In this document: piece by piece, positions 23,995 through 35,155 of the stretch
How positions within the stretch are numbered: position 1 is the first letter of the stretch
Layout of the letters: each line of letters begins with the position of its first letter
Source of the DNA: Lethocerus indicus
Lineage: Eukaryota; Arthropoda; Insecta; Hemiptera; Belostomatidae
Direction of reading: 5' to 3'
Assembly: GCA_019843655.1 (NCBI GenBank)
Contig: JACDQD010000003.1
Coordinates: 13,022,925-13,086,924, forward strand
Length of the DNA stretch: 64,000 nucleotides
The notes under the pieces: model-generated
What the model was told of the DNA's origin: nothing
Databases searched by the model: none
What the model saw: the letters and a program-made list of their open reading frames with translations, nothing else
Position numbers and translations under genes: made by a program

Positions 23995-26084
23995 ACGGCG
24001 GTGCTTTATTTTAAATGCCCCAAGTGTACGACCGAGCGAACCAAACGGGTTCGCGTCGGTGATTCACCTATATAGTTAACCACCGCGTGATTTTACCTCA
24101 GCTTTTTTTTACATAAAGATAATTTTATCACCAGTTACCCAAAGAACTCGGTGTACAAGCAAGGGGGCACAAGTATTTGTGTTTGATATGCTACATTATC
24201 ATAAGCTACAGTTCAGAACTTTCTTATATAACGGCGGAATACATTTGGGCATAAACCCGTATTTAGTATAAAATTTAGGAGACACTTAATCACACCTTAA
24301 ACATAATTCGTACATAATTAGAACATTTTGTACTGAATCTCCCACAGAAATTAGACTTATTCGATTTAATTAAATAATTTAATTTATTGTCATTTTTAGA
24401 CACGAATGTAGTAACTGAAAACTAACCAGTAAGTGACCTGATCCAATATTTTTGTTATCGCCGACTGTAACAACTGATAGGACGCGTTTAATTAAATAAT
24501 TTAATATTTATAACATCGTTTAAATAAGCTCTTTTACAAGTACATCATTTGCAGTTGTTAGCCGGAAGTATACACGAAACGGATTGATTAAAAATTTAGA
24601 GTCCAACTTATTTACAATGTCAGTTTTTAGTTTGAATGAAATGGGTCAGACTTTAATTGTACGACATTATAAAAACATTCCTGTGGAACTGGCTTCGAGG
24701 ATTTCATGAATAAACTGGTTTCGGTGTGGTATCCAGATCCCTGAACTTGTTTCTTTCAGAGAAATCGTTTATTAATAAAATCTGACGCTACATTTGATTC
24801 CTCAACAAACCGAAGTAAGGATGTCTATGTTATAAATCGATTTCACTTTTCATGAAAATACATAATATAATTGATATTCGATTTTTTCCGCTTTATATAG
24901 TTCTTGTCACACCGTAGAGAACTGTGTGACGTATTAATTAAATATTTCCATATGTTTGCATATCATTTTTAATTAGTGTCCCAGTACCACACGCACTTTG
25001 ATGGATTTTTTAAAGCAAGATTAATGATATAACATATATTACAATCGTTATTAAAAAAAGAAACTTACACAGTAAATTCTAAATTGACACTATAGCGTAT
25101 GGTAAATTAATTATACATGTCTGCACGATAACTGATATAAGAAGCTTAGGAGATCCAAAAAAATGACTGGTTTCTGTGGCACTTTAGCGTGTCAGGTCTA
25201 ATTGACGTTTATTAAGGTCAGGTAAGGCCAGAAAATGTGATCCTTAGAATACGTGTATAATTAATTTTATTTGCAGAAAAATTAATGCATATTTCAAAAT
25301 GAATCTGTTAATTTGGATTTATTATAGGCACAGTGAATTCTCGCGATCGCCTGTTGCTGTTGGCCGGAGCTGTTGAGTCGTTTACCGAGCTAATGGACAC
25401 CTGCTGATTTATATGTACCACTCACGTACAGCTGCACACCTTCTAAAAATATTACTGATCTTACGGCCTTCTTGATTTTCATGTACTCTCCAGAGTGATA
25501 GTCCCAGTAGTAATACTCATCTTATCTGGAAAGGCGTGACTAAAACAGAATCCATGAGCTACCACATTATTGAATATATATCAGGGTGTTTTTTCCTTGA
25601 GTTGAAATCAAACATGACACAGATGGCATTGGTAACAGGCTAATTACCATATTCCTGCTATGTAAACTAAATTTACTACGCATGTTTTTTTTTACTACAT
25701 AAGGTGCGTACAATATTATGATAACTAATAGGAGAAATAACAAAAAATCTGGCAACAAGTGCGATTTTTATTCAGATAAAAGAACAGGGCAAAAAGCACA
25801 AATAAAGTGTCCATGTCGCTGGTAACAGCGCACCTGGTCCCCGGCAATAAATCAGAGATTTGCTATAGCGTTTTGGCCAATACGGTAGGTGTCGAACCAA
25901 TCGGCAGGTACCCGCTTATCCCATATATCATTCTGACTCAGACTTGCAAACTTTCGAAAACGAAAACTGAACATTAAGAACAAAATTAAATCCGCCCCGC
26001 ATCGGTCCCAATACGCTTTTATGGTCCCCGTCCCTATCAGTACGGACCAACATTTAATTGCGAAACATGGGACATTTATCGAGG
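23995..26084. other. AT-rich non-coding sequence
   Basis: Mostly AT-rich. A 19-base word TTTAATTAAATAATTTAAT occurs twice, at 24365-24383 and 24487-24505. At 25573-25590 there is TATATATCAGGGTGTTTT, similar to the TATACAGGGTGT-type words that recur in many insect transposable elements. The flanking 63-codon minus-strand frame is hydrophobic and AT-driven. No gene recognised. Confidence 0.35.
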
Positions 26085-26138
26085 CAGAGAGAGAGAGAGA
26101 GCGATGTTGAGGGAGAGGGAGAGGGAGAGAGAAGGAGC
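26085..26138. repeat. GA/GGGAGA purine-rich microsatellite
   Basis: A (GA)n run at 26085-26100 continues after a short interruption into GAGGGAGAGGGAGAGGGAG and related purine repeats. In insects such tracts can bind GAGA-type factors, but here this is only a possibility. Confidence 0.9.
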
Positions 26139-29100
26139 GAGCTCAAAAGCTTCGTCGACGGCCCACTGTTCCCTAATACGACTTTTACCGTGAGATTAGA
26201 GTCAAATATTCAAATTGGGCTTGTAGCGGGGAAAAGAAAAAATCATATTTTAGCGCTCTCCGTCGGAATCATATTGCCGGTTTGGACTGGCGGCGGCTGC
26301 ACAAGCCCGGATTAGCATAATAAGAACGCCAACGCGTTCTTGTCCAATGGGAGTAGGCCCCGTTTGTTGGGGCGACATTCATCCGCCTTGGGGGCCGACC
26401 CGACCCGAGAATATATTAAGCGCAATTTGGCGGACTGAATGGAATTCAGCTTCTGGTCTTTCCTATTCCCCGTAACAAGTGCAGTTTAGGGTATTTTTGA
26501 AACCATATTGCGACAAACGGCGGTATCCAATAAATAAACGGTATACTGGCGGACACTGATGGTCATTTAATATTTTAATACTGTTACAATGATTTCTTTA
26601 TTATTTCAGTAAAACTATTATTAGGCATTAGGATAAGTGCATGCTATATTTCATTTAAGAACAAAACGTCCAGGAGAGATAATGAACAGTAAAATCTAAC
26701 GTTATATTATAGTATTAATTGTTTGGGCATCTAAAGAATGTCTAAGGGAGTTCTATTCGGTGGGAGACACAAAATAGGGCATGGGGGTGATCTCGTGGAG
26801 GATTATGACTTGAAAGGACTGGAACGGAACACGTAGGCGTCGGTTGCTTTGACGATTAAAGAGCTCTCGTGACGAGCTGCCATCGCCCCGATCTAGTTCC
26901 TGACAGCGGCTACATCATTAAACGTTCACATTTCAATTAATTGGCCCGAAAATTTGAATAGAATTAAGCGTCGAGAGATCTGTCGAGCAGATAGAAACTG
27001 CTTTTTAAGTATAATTCCCCACGAATGGGGACCGTCCAAGTTCCTTTCATCGGGTTTTCCTATGTAGGAAATTATTTGAATCCGTTTAATGAAACCAGAA
27101 TTCGTTTGTTCCCGAATTAATAAAATAGTACTTTGATTGTATAGGGCCACTATTTGTATAGGGAGTTTTCCTTGTGATGCTTCGTCAAATTTAGTGATCC
27201 ACAAAAAGTTTTGAAATTCTGCGTTTTAATGCAGCTAGTTCAAACTTTGGGGTTTGTCTGAAATTGCATTTTACTACAGCAACGAGTTTAAGGAAGTCGT
27301 TTCCCTGTCTAAGACGCGCTCGTATTTCACTTTTCAACCCTCGAGAATATAAAACGCCCTCGCCTATCAGAGCCGGGAGAGGCCCATTCCAAATTAGCGG
27401 ACCCCGCGCCTACGACGCAATAGCGGATCTTTTCGAATGTTGGAAAAAGTAAATTTCCACCAGTTGACGAATACGGCGTGGGAAGCGGAAATCGCGACGG
27501 GCCGCGGAATACCCTTGGACTCGGTTCCGAACTTTCAGATTGCGAGAAACTCCCTTTTGCGAAATGGTAACCGGAGCTAATTTCAGAGACGGTTCGAGCT
27601 ATAAGTCTACACCTTGAGCATGATTAAATCTGAAATTTATTGGCCATTTCCTGCTCACTCTTGAGTTCGCGGCTCGAGCATCAATATTTATGAAAACTGC
27701 GCAGGTAAACCGAAGCCATTTCTTGGTCTGTTTATCCCATTAGTATAAATCCTGCGCATTTGTGTGTGCACTGATTATGAGATACGACCGCCGCCAGTTT
27801 CCGTATTCCTGCGACTGAAGTTTGATTTAATTTAATTGAAACCTTGAGATTGAAGTATCATTTTAATATTTTTTTTATTACAATTTGCTACCTTAGTCAT
27901 ATCAAAGGTAATTCACTTGAAGCCTTACCGGTTTTCTCGTTTCGAACCAGTGATTGTTCCATGGTTCAGGTATTTTATTACCAGTCGATATATTTCATTT
28001 GACCGGAGCCAAACAATATAGTACTTTGAATTCTATGCTTGAATCAATATTACTTTCAAAGGATCCATGCTGAACATGCTCCAGCACTGAATTAGATATA
28101 TTCTAGAAACATGTGTAGAAATTATAGCTTAAATAATTATTTAACGAAATTATACTCAGTGTCTACATGCTTGTATAGGTATATTAAAAATCCATGAACC
28201 ATTAAAAACATTCGTAATGCCTAGTACAAGAGCCTACTTAACAAACATTTCAGTTAATTCAAGTTTTTATGTTTGCTGCTGCAATGAATTGTTCAGGACA
28301 AATAACAAGTTCATTAATATAAGAGACAAGTTTAACTAGATCGAAGTTGGGTGCACACCTGTTAGCCGCCCAAAGAATTAGAAGACCTAAGAATTAATCG
28401 GGAAGAGTTGAAAACTGGATTTAAGAGGGTTAATGGGCCCGGTCCCAGGCATTGGAATTGGTCCTTGTGTTGAATTGGATGTGGCTTTAAATATCATTAA
28501 AAATGCTTATTTGGATCCCCGCTGCTTTAAACAACACACAACAGGTTCAACGCACAATTCCACACTAACTCCCGAATCAGCATATTACTATCTGATCAGG
28601 CTTTCGTTAAATATCTGCGGGAAGCATAACTCAAAATTGTAAATATAACGAATGAAAGTACGTCCGCTTGCGTCAAATATACTAAAATAACTGGAAAGTA
28701 TCTCTTTTATTACAGCTACGTTATGAGACTAGAAATGTCAGTTTTACGATCAAAAGTAAGATTGTTCGTGGGGTGGAAAAAAATTCTTTGATGGTTTTAT
28801 AGCACCGTCGTAAAAAGCAATTTCCGTAGGATCTCAGGCCTCCTGGGAACTTTTTGTGCGTTCTGTTGTAATTTATCCCATATTTATACATCTCAACGTC
28901 TTAGCTATGTCAGTGTTAATGTGTATTTTTCTAAGTTCCTTAAATTTTTGTCGGGCAGAAGAATATCAGTTCAAACGATTTACTGTTGATTATTCTTATT
29001 CCTTCATAGTCATAGAACAGTCTATTGCATACTGTCGTAGTGTGTAACACAAGTGAATAAGTAACGATTGAATTTTTAGTTAACTACTTCTTCTCCATGC

Positions 29101-29271
29101 AGAATAATTGCTATATACTCAATATAAAAATAATGATAAATGCATTTATGCTAAGTACTGCTTACTGTTCCGCATATATTGTTTTTCTAAGATTGATTCT
29201 GGATAGCTGTAATTATGGTAAATGTTCATAATACAGGAAACGTACAGTTTTCAATGTAATTTAGTTGAGCT
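26139..29271. other. Non-coding sequence with one GC-rich patch
   Basis: GC-rich patches lie at 26270-26420 and 27300-27600. An 8-bp hairpin AAGAACGC/CAAC/GCGTTCTT occupies 26322-26341. A 92-codon minus-strand frame at 26926-27204 has a fairly even amino-acid mix but no recognised domain. The stretch 27820-29240 is AT-rich and featureless. Confidence 0.35.
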
Positions 29272-29635
29272 ATTCACGTTCTCAACTCGCGATGAAACCC
29301 TGACGTGCTGTCCGGTCGTTGTTCGGGTGAGGGCGACCGCCTCTCTTACGAGTTTTTACGGGCCGGTCGTTTTTCGGGAGCCGAAAAGAGACAGAAAAGA
29401 AGAGCGATTCTCTAAGAAAAAGTCGAATAAAAGAAGAGTCTCTTTCATAATAGAGTATTGAGGGTGAGGGGCGGCCGCCGGGGTCGGTCCACTTCTCACG
29501 GGCATCCGTCACTGTCGGTCGGGCTCCCTTTTGAGAGCTAAGGCCCCTTATCCGATTGTTTCGGCTTGTTAGCCCCCACTCAGGTTAACAATGCTATCCA
29601 CCGCCGTTGTCTCTGTCTTCTTTCCGACGCCCCAG
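29272..29635. other. CpG-rich block upstream of a candidate acceptor
   Basis: GC-rich sequence including GGGGCGGCCGCCGGGG near 29468. A 79-codon plus-strand frame ends in a lysine/arginine-rich run, without recognisable homology. The block ends in a good polypyrimidine tract (TCTGTCTTCTTTCCGACG) followed by CCCCAG at 29630-29635. Confidence 0.35.
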
Positions 29636-29806
29636 TACGGATACCCAAATTCGCCCCATAACGTCGGCCAGAATAGTGGACAACACCCCCATTCAATTCC
29701 TACCTCCTTCGGAATACTCTGCAGGCCAAAATGGGAACGGTTTGATGCCGCGGAACGAATCGGTTATTTTTATATTCTTTTCTCTCTGCCGATAAAAAAA
29801 AACTAA
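29636..29806 (+). other. Candidate exon, Q/N/H/P-rich, unrecognised
   Basis: After the pyrimidine tract and CAG at 29633-29635 the plus strand reads YGYPNSPHNVGQNSGQHPHS in one frame, a composition common in disordered parts of metazoan transcription factors. The frame stays open to a TAA near 29804. A second frame is also open and becomes the more hydrophilic one after about 29700. That is what a single-base sequencing indel inside an exon would produce, but chance gives the same picture. No strong GT donor follows. I do not recognise the protein. Confidence 0.18.
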
Positions 29807-30796
29807 TGGCTCGACGTCGTGCATTGATGGTGCAGAGACACTTGGAATACGAATCTGGAATTCAGTGTTCCACGAGGTTTATAGTATCAGTAATAACAGG
29901 AATTAATACAATTATACTACTAATAATACACTACTAATTAATACTATAGTACTTAATAATTAATTTATTATAATAATTTTTGAAGTCATAATAGCAAAAG
30001 AAATATGATTACAAGAAATCACGCTTACATTCATACCTCTTTCGGCCTGAGTTGTTTCGCGCATCGAGATAAAATGGAGTTGTTTTTTTAATGATTCAAT
30101 AATTTCAAACAAATGTGCGAAGTGGATCAGATGGACCGCTCCCCTTTATACTGTTTAAGCTATTTCCAGAACTGTTGTACTGTTCCATATCGTCAGCCGA
30201 TATCCCCATTTGCACTGTTATAACGGCACAGTTACAGTGCTAACTGGTACAGGAAGACATTTTCTGGTCCTTTATATTCTTTATGCTTTTATATTGTTAG
30301 GTCTCGGGTTGTTCTTATAACGTGGCCCGTAACCGACTAGAAATATTAACTGGCCTAAGCATATGGTACATCTGAACTGTGTGTTTTTCTAATAGGATTG
30401 GGTCATGCCGGTATTTCCCAACGTTGCCGAGAAGAATCGTATTTTTTGAATGGGAATCGTGACGCGCCGATATACTCCTTATATGCCGGTTTCGAGTCCG
30501 AACAGTGTTCGGTTTTTGAGGTCGACGGTTCAGACTGCGGGGGAAAAATTCATTCCGACTCCAATGCCTTCGGAGAGAGTTAAAATATCGAACTGGAGTC
30601 GGGTTCGGTGTTTCTTTCTTTTTTTTTGTTGTACCGTTATTCGGGGAGCGGACGGCCGCAATACTAGTATTTAATAATTGAGTATGATTTCCTCGGACTG
30701 GGTTGCGAAATTTCGTTCGAGTATTGCCACACCGACGCGGCCGCTGCTGAAGTCATTGCTCGTGACTCATGAGTCGGTCTCGCCAATTTTTAAAAT
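29807..30796. other. Non-coding sequence
   Basis: AT-rich with many TAAT/ATTA words at 29900-29980. A moderately GC-rich part at 30400-30760 has short overlapping frames. No gene recognised. Confidence 0.35.
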
Positions 30797-30898
30797 TTTC
30801 TTTTTTTTCATCATTTTTCTTCCTTCCCCCCTCCTTATCTTTCCTTTTATTCTCAGTTCTCTTCTCGTATTTATTTACCTTTTTTTTCCTTCCCCTCG
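30797..30898. repeat. Polypyrimidine tract of about 100 bp
   Basis: The plus strand is almost entirely T and C for roughly 100 bases, with only scattered A and a few G (for example TTCTTCCTTCCCCCCTCC and TTTTTTTTCCTTCCCCTC). The lysine-rich minus-strand and phenylalanine-rich plus-strand frames over it are low-complexity artefacts. Such tracts can adopt triplex (H-DNA) structure. Confidence 0.85.
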
Positions 30899-32539
30899 CC
30901 GGCACGTATGTAAGGCGGCGAGAGGGCAGCCTGCCAACGACGCATAACGGTGCGGGCGGTGTAATGACGGGTGTAAATAGCCGTCTATTAGAGACACCGC
31001 TCAAGCACACCACCGCTAAGCATGAAGTGCCGGCGAGTGGGCCCAAAGAAGTTCGATGTTCAAAATTGTATAAATGTCGCTTTCTCCCTATCGATTTATA
31101 CCGAAATTTAATTTCAGCTTTGATTCAAAAAGTGGATAAATATATAATGGATTGTATTTTCAAGTGAAAATAGGTACTCTTGTAGTGGAATCTAGTAGAG
31201 TAAAGTGGAATTTTAATTTAAATCCGTACGATTGCCTTTCATGTTTATGCACTTACAACACACTCGGCGCAAGTAGCTTGAATATAGTATGAACTTGCCT
31301 GTTATTAAACGGCCATGTGCGTGGGGCGTAATCTAATCGGAGGTATCAATTAGTCCAAACGGTTAGGCTAAATATAAAAAAAGAAACTAAATTATTCCGG
31401 TTTCACAGGACAGCGTAAAACCAGATTTGTTTTAAGTCCCAATATCCGAGAGTCGACGACCTTCCCCCATGGGAACTCGCTCAAGACCCAATTACTATTA
31501 TACCTTTGGTGAGGGGGCCGACTCGTCAAACGGAGAGGGAAGCAATCGACTTCCTTATCGTAAAATCCATCATAAAATATTACCGGATTAACATATTTTT
31601 GTGGCCGTGTGTGTGCGCGCGCACGAGGTTCCATCGCAAGGTTTTAATTGTTTATTCGGCCGAGGACCGGAAATTAGACTGGACGGAAGGGGGCTCACGG
31701 CGCTCGTAACTCATCATTCCCAATGTGGGCCAGCTTCCTCGTCGTCCGAGAAGAAGCCACTTCTGTTCAGAGACCGACGTGCCTACGGTTTTTACGATCG
31801 GTATAACCGACCGCTGTTTTTAGTGATCCTAGAAGCCGGCCTATCCCATTTATTTAAGATTTAAGAAGTTGGGTCTTTCTGTAATTTCCATCGACCGACA
31901 TGACTCGTCGGCTGGTTATGTCGATATAAAAAAAGCCGGGACCATTAAAATCTAACGTTCGGAGTTTATTCGGATAATGCGCTTCGGTAATAATAGCATC
32001 TACAGACACATTTAATGCTTACGCTTCAGCATTAAGAATTATAATCGTAAAACAGTAGTTATCCGGTAATACTAAAATAAATAATACTTACTCATATTTG
32101 GCATACCTTTTGTCGTTCGCAGCCGTATACTTTTAATTATACGAATATTATTTCATAAGTCATAAGACGGACTATAAAGGACTAACTTACGGCACGAAGG
32201 TTTGAAATTTCGGTACCGAAAACATTGTCGTCGTCGTGTTGAATATCATAGGATATGGTAAATAATAACATTAAGGAATGCTACCGGTTCCACGCAATAT
32301 GATAGATGGGTGGGATTTTTAAAATATTAATTATATTGCGTTCGCCCTGTCCTAGGCTTCCGCTTATGGACGTATATCAAATTTCCTACGTTCTTGGCAT
32401 GGCTACGATTGAAGGGGGTTATTTAGTGTTTTGTGAAAATATTCCGGTAGAGTGCATTGACAATGATTTAAAGTAGGACAATAAGTATTAGAACAACGAA
32501 TGTGACTATTGGTAGCCGATTCGTACAGGTCGTACAGCC
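30899..32539. other. Non-coding sequence
   Basis: GC-rich patches at 30900-31050 and 31440-31850 with short opposing frames; AT-rich from 31860 to 32520. No gene recognised. Confidence 0.35.
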
Positions 32540-32960
32540 GTGAGTGGTGGAAATTCAATTGAGAGACCTCAAAGCGAGCTATCGGCCAATTTGTACCTCG
32601 GCATCGGGGTCAGGAAAGTCGCAGAAGAAATTGCGCCCGGGGGATTAAATTCCCCCAGCAATCGTGGTAGAGCTGGTAAGGCCGTACGTCTGCGTGGGGT
32701 CCGGCCTCGTCATTAGCTTCTTTAACGGTTTATCGCCGATTGGCCGGCAGATGCCAATCTGACACGGAAATTTCTAATGAAGAATCCGCGAAACGAATCG
32801 TCGCGCGGGGGTCCCCTCGGCCCTCAAATGGCCGGTTCATGAATATTCTGCCCGATTGCCCGGCTAATGGCCGCGATTAGAGAGGATCTTTTAAACGGGG
32901 GAGAAGAATATAGAGACGGCAGGCAATAATTGCCGACTCCCGATGATTGAGATTTATGAC
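32540..32960. other. CpG-rich block with embedded TAAT cores
   Basis: About 400 bp, GC-rich, with words such as GGGGGATTAAATTCCCCC, GGCTAATGGCCGCGATTAG and the near-palindrome GGCAATAATTGCC (32922-32934). It has no long open frame despite its GC content, so it is a better candidate for a regulatory element than for an exon. Confidence 0.4.
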
Positions 32961-34048
32961 GCCGGTTTACCGCGGTTGTTGAAAAAATTTTCACTCTTCG
33001 TTATTTTCGCCAGGTAATGCACACTCGAATTCGTTCTGAAGAAGAAAGTTCAACCACCTGTCGCAGGGAAATGTTTCAAATTACGCGTGTTACTTTAACA
33101 TTACCTTCTGTGCGATGTCATATGGTTGTTACTGATGAAACTGACATCGGATTTTCCCAATATTTGGAATACGAAAATATGTAAATTGGTTAATCCCAAT
33201 TTTATCCCCCAAGAGACTCCACGATGTTTCGCCTGGGATATGAGGCGAAAGATATCGTGTATCTGTGTACTCTGGGAATAATGCGAATGAAATGGTAGAT
33301 AGCGGCTAGGGACAATGGCCCTAGCGGGGTGGCGGAGATGTGGGGTGAGCGATAAGGGAGACCCGGTTACTAAACAATCCTTGCCAAATTCAACACCACC
33401 AACCCCCTTCAATTAGGATACAATTTGGAGCGTGTCCGGGCCGCCGAGGTTTCGGTTATTCCCTACATAACAAAGCATTTTCACGGGCAAATCGATAATA
33501 AGTGCAGTTTATTGGTCTGAATAATATGGGCCAAATCAAAATAAAATCTTCCCCCTGTATCCATTTCGTTTTTAAGAAGAAACTACTCCAAATGTGAAGA
33601 ACAAGTTCGAAGCTCTCACTATCATTTGATAGTGAGAGATTGAAAACACGTGTATATAATATGGGAAATCCTTGTCTAAATACGATTAACCATATTATAT
33701 TTTAGTAATAATAATTATTATTACCTAATATTATATCGACAACATTTTAAATTGATACTTTATACATAGTTCATCAGCTGTCACTGGAATTATTATTGAA
33801 AAATGGATAGAATAGCACTTACATAATGATGTTGGATGGTTTAACAGAATGTTCTCTTCGAGAAAAAATGTTATTTACAGAAATAAAATACAATAATTAG
33901 TTTTATTAAATGACACATTTCTATTGTTTTGTTCCAGGTCAGTTTCAAATTTGAATGATTTCTGCTACAATACCGGATTTCTCCAGTTTTGGGTAACGTA
34001 GTAAGTGTTCTCTTCGTTTCTGATCAGCCTTCTAATTTATCGCCAAAG

Positions 34049-34051
<3 letters not shown>
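32961..34051. other. Non-coding sequence with small hairpins
   Basis: A 103-codon minus-strand frame at 33101-33412 has no recognised domain. Hairpins: GCTAGGG/ACAATGG/CCCTAGC at 33305-33325 and the near-perfect palindrome CTCTCACTATCA-TT-TGATAGTGAGAG at 33613-33638. Confidence 0.45.

Positions 34052-34102
<51 letters not shown>
34052..34102. repeat. (TA)n microsatellite, about 25 units
   Basis: An uninterrupted alternating TA run of 51 bases, flanked by AAAGAGG and GATAAAAAA. Confidence 0.99.
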
Positions 34103-34105
<3 letters not shown>

Positions 34106-34635
34106 AAAAAATAATTGTTCAAGTAAACTTCAGTTTATGTAAAATTTCAACCGGTTAGCAGATCATAACTATTGTTATTTTCGTATTTTATTTTATGAAA
34201 TATCGTGAATATATAAAGAAACACCTTTTTCATTTAAATAATCGAGGAATCTATGCCCGAAGCAAAAAGAAATTATCTGAATTCCAATAGAGGCGGCTTT
34301 CCAAATGGGCGACTGGGCCGTAAGAGAACCAGTTTTGGTGGCGGCTTTCTTGGGCCCGCGTAAATTATCCTGCCCGCTGAGTGACTTACTGTTGGCTCCA
34401 CAAATCTGTCATAATTAAGATATTAGCGGGAAATATACGGGCCTCTAATTAGGTCCCGCTATCACGTGCTGCGGCGTCCTCAAACCGGGTGGCGCTATTT
34501 AATTTAGATACGACGTACACTTCGATTTATAACTGGATGTTTTTTAGACGGCAACAGGAACGAAATAATGCTTGACTTTCAGTAGAAACCTTCAGTAGGT
34601 TTTTTGCAGAAACCTGGGCTAGAAAAGCACTATTA
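34103..34635. other. Non-coding sequence with a GC-rich patch
   Basis: AT-rich, then GC-rich from 34270 to 34500. GGCGGCTTTC occurs twice, about 70 bases apart (near 34272 and 34341). No gene recognised. Confidence 0.35.
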
Positions 34636-34868
34636 ATACCGTAGATTTCGTGTGTTTCTGTCCCTTCTCGCTGGTATGGCCGCTCGCCATCTTCAGTAGC
34701 GGTGTTCGTCTCTTTGTCAATGACAGTGCAAAGTGAGGATGCGCAGAAAACATCCAAAGTGCCAAAAGTGACTAACACTGATCTAGTGAAGATGGCGAGC
34801 AGCAGAAACCGGTCTAGCAAAAGACCAAACCAGCGAGAGGGGAGAGAAACACACGAAATCTACGGTAT
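34636..34868. mobile_element. Long inverted-repeat (fold-back/MITE-like) element
   Basis: The left arm (34636-34706) and right arm (34774-34868) are reverse complements. The best part is left 34636-34674 against right 34830-34868, which match at 37 of 39 positions, including the core AGAAACACACGAAATCTACG. A second matching block is GAAGATGGCGAGC at 34788-34800 against GCTCGCCATCTTC at 34682-34694. The right arm has about 22 extra bases between the two blocks. The middle (34707-34773) is not palindromic. An 11-base direct repeat AGCACTATTAA lies at 34626-34636 and again at 34908-34918, a possible target-site duplication, although the right copy is about 39 bases outside the arm. The opposing frames here share peptide QREG.ETHEIYGI only because of this symmetry. 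No transposase is encoded. Confidence 0.75.
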
Positions 34869-35110
34869 ACCGACCCCTCGCAGACCACAAAACAGGTATG
34901 TTAAACTAGCACTATTAAAGTTTTCATATCCCAGGCCTCATTAAATATCCTTTTGATAATATAAAAAGTTCAGCATTATTTAGTTATCGTTGCGGTATTT
35001 TAATATATTAAAATGTACACTGTTCGATTGGGCGGTAATTGTACCAGTTGATCGGCCTTTCTCGATTCATCTGGAATAGTCAATCCGCGTGTAGACGAGC
35101 GGTTGAAACA
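34869..35110. other. Flank of the inverted-repeat element
   Basis: AT-rich sequence carrying the right copy of the AGCACTATTAA direct repeat. Nothing else supported. Confidence 0.4.
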
Positions 35111-35155
35111 CAGTTGGTACAGTGGTATAGAAAGCTCCGGTGTTGATCCCCGCGG
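35111..35155 (+). repeat. SINE-like head with A-box and B-box-like words
   Basis: TGGTACAGTGG (35115-35125) fits the RNA polymerase III A-box consensus. It is followed after a shortened gap by GGTGTTGATCCCCG (35139-35152), which resembles a B box. The stretch aligns with 62041-62071, where GTGGAAAACC...GGAGTTGATCCCCG occurs. The A-to-B distance of about 24 bases is too short for a tRNA. It is probably a fragment of a tRNA-derived SINE. Confidence 0.35.

Noticed and set aside
30753..31046. Lysine-rich minus-strand frame
   Set aside because: The charged part is the translation of the polypyrimidine tract, a low-complexity artefact.
34527..34944. Opposing frames with a shared peptide at 34.6-34.9 kb, suggesting a duplicated gene
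   Set aside because: The shared peptide comes from the inverted-repeat arms being read on opposite strands.
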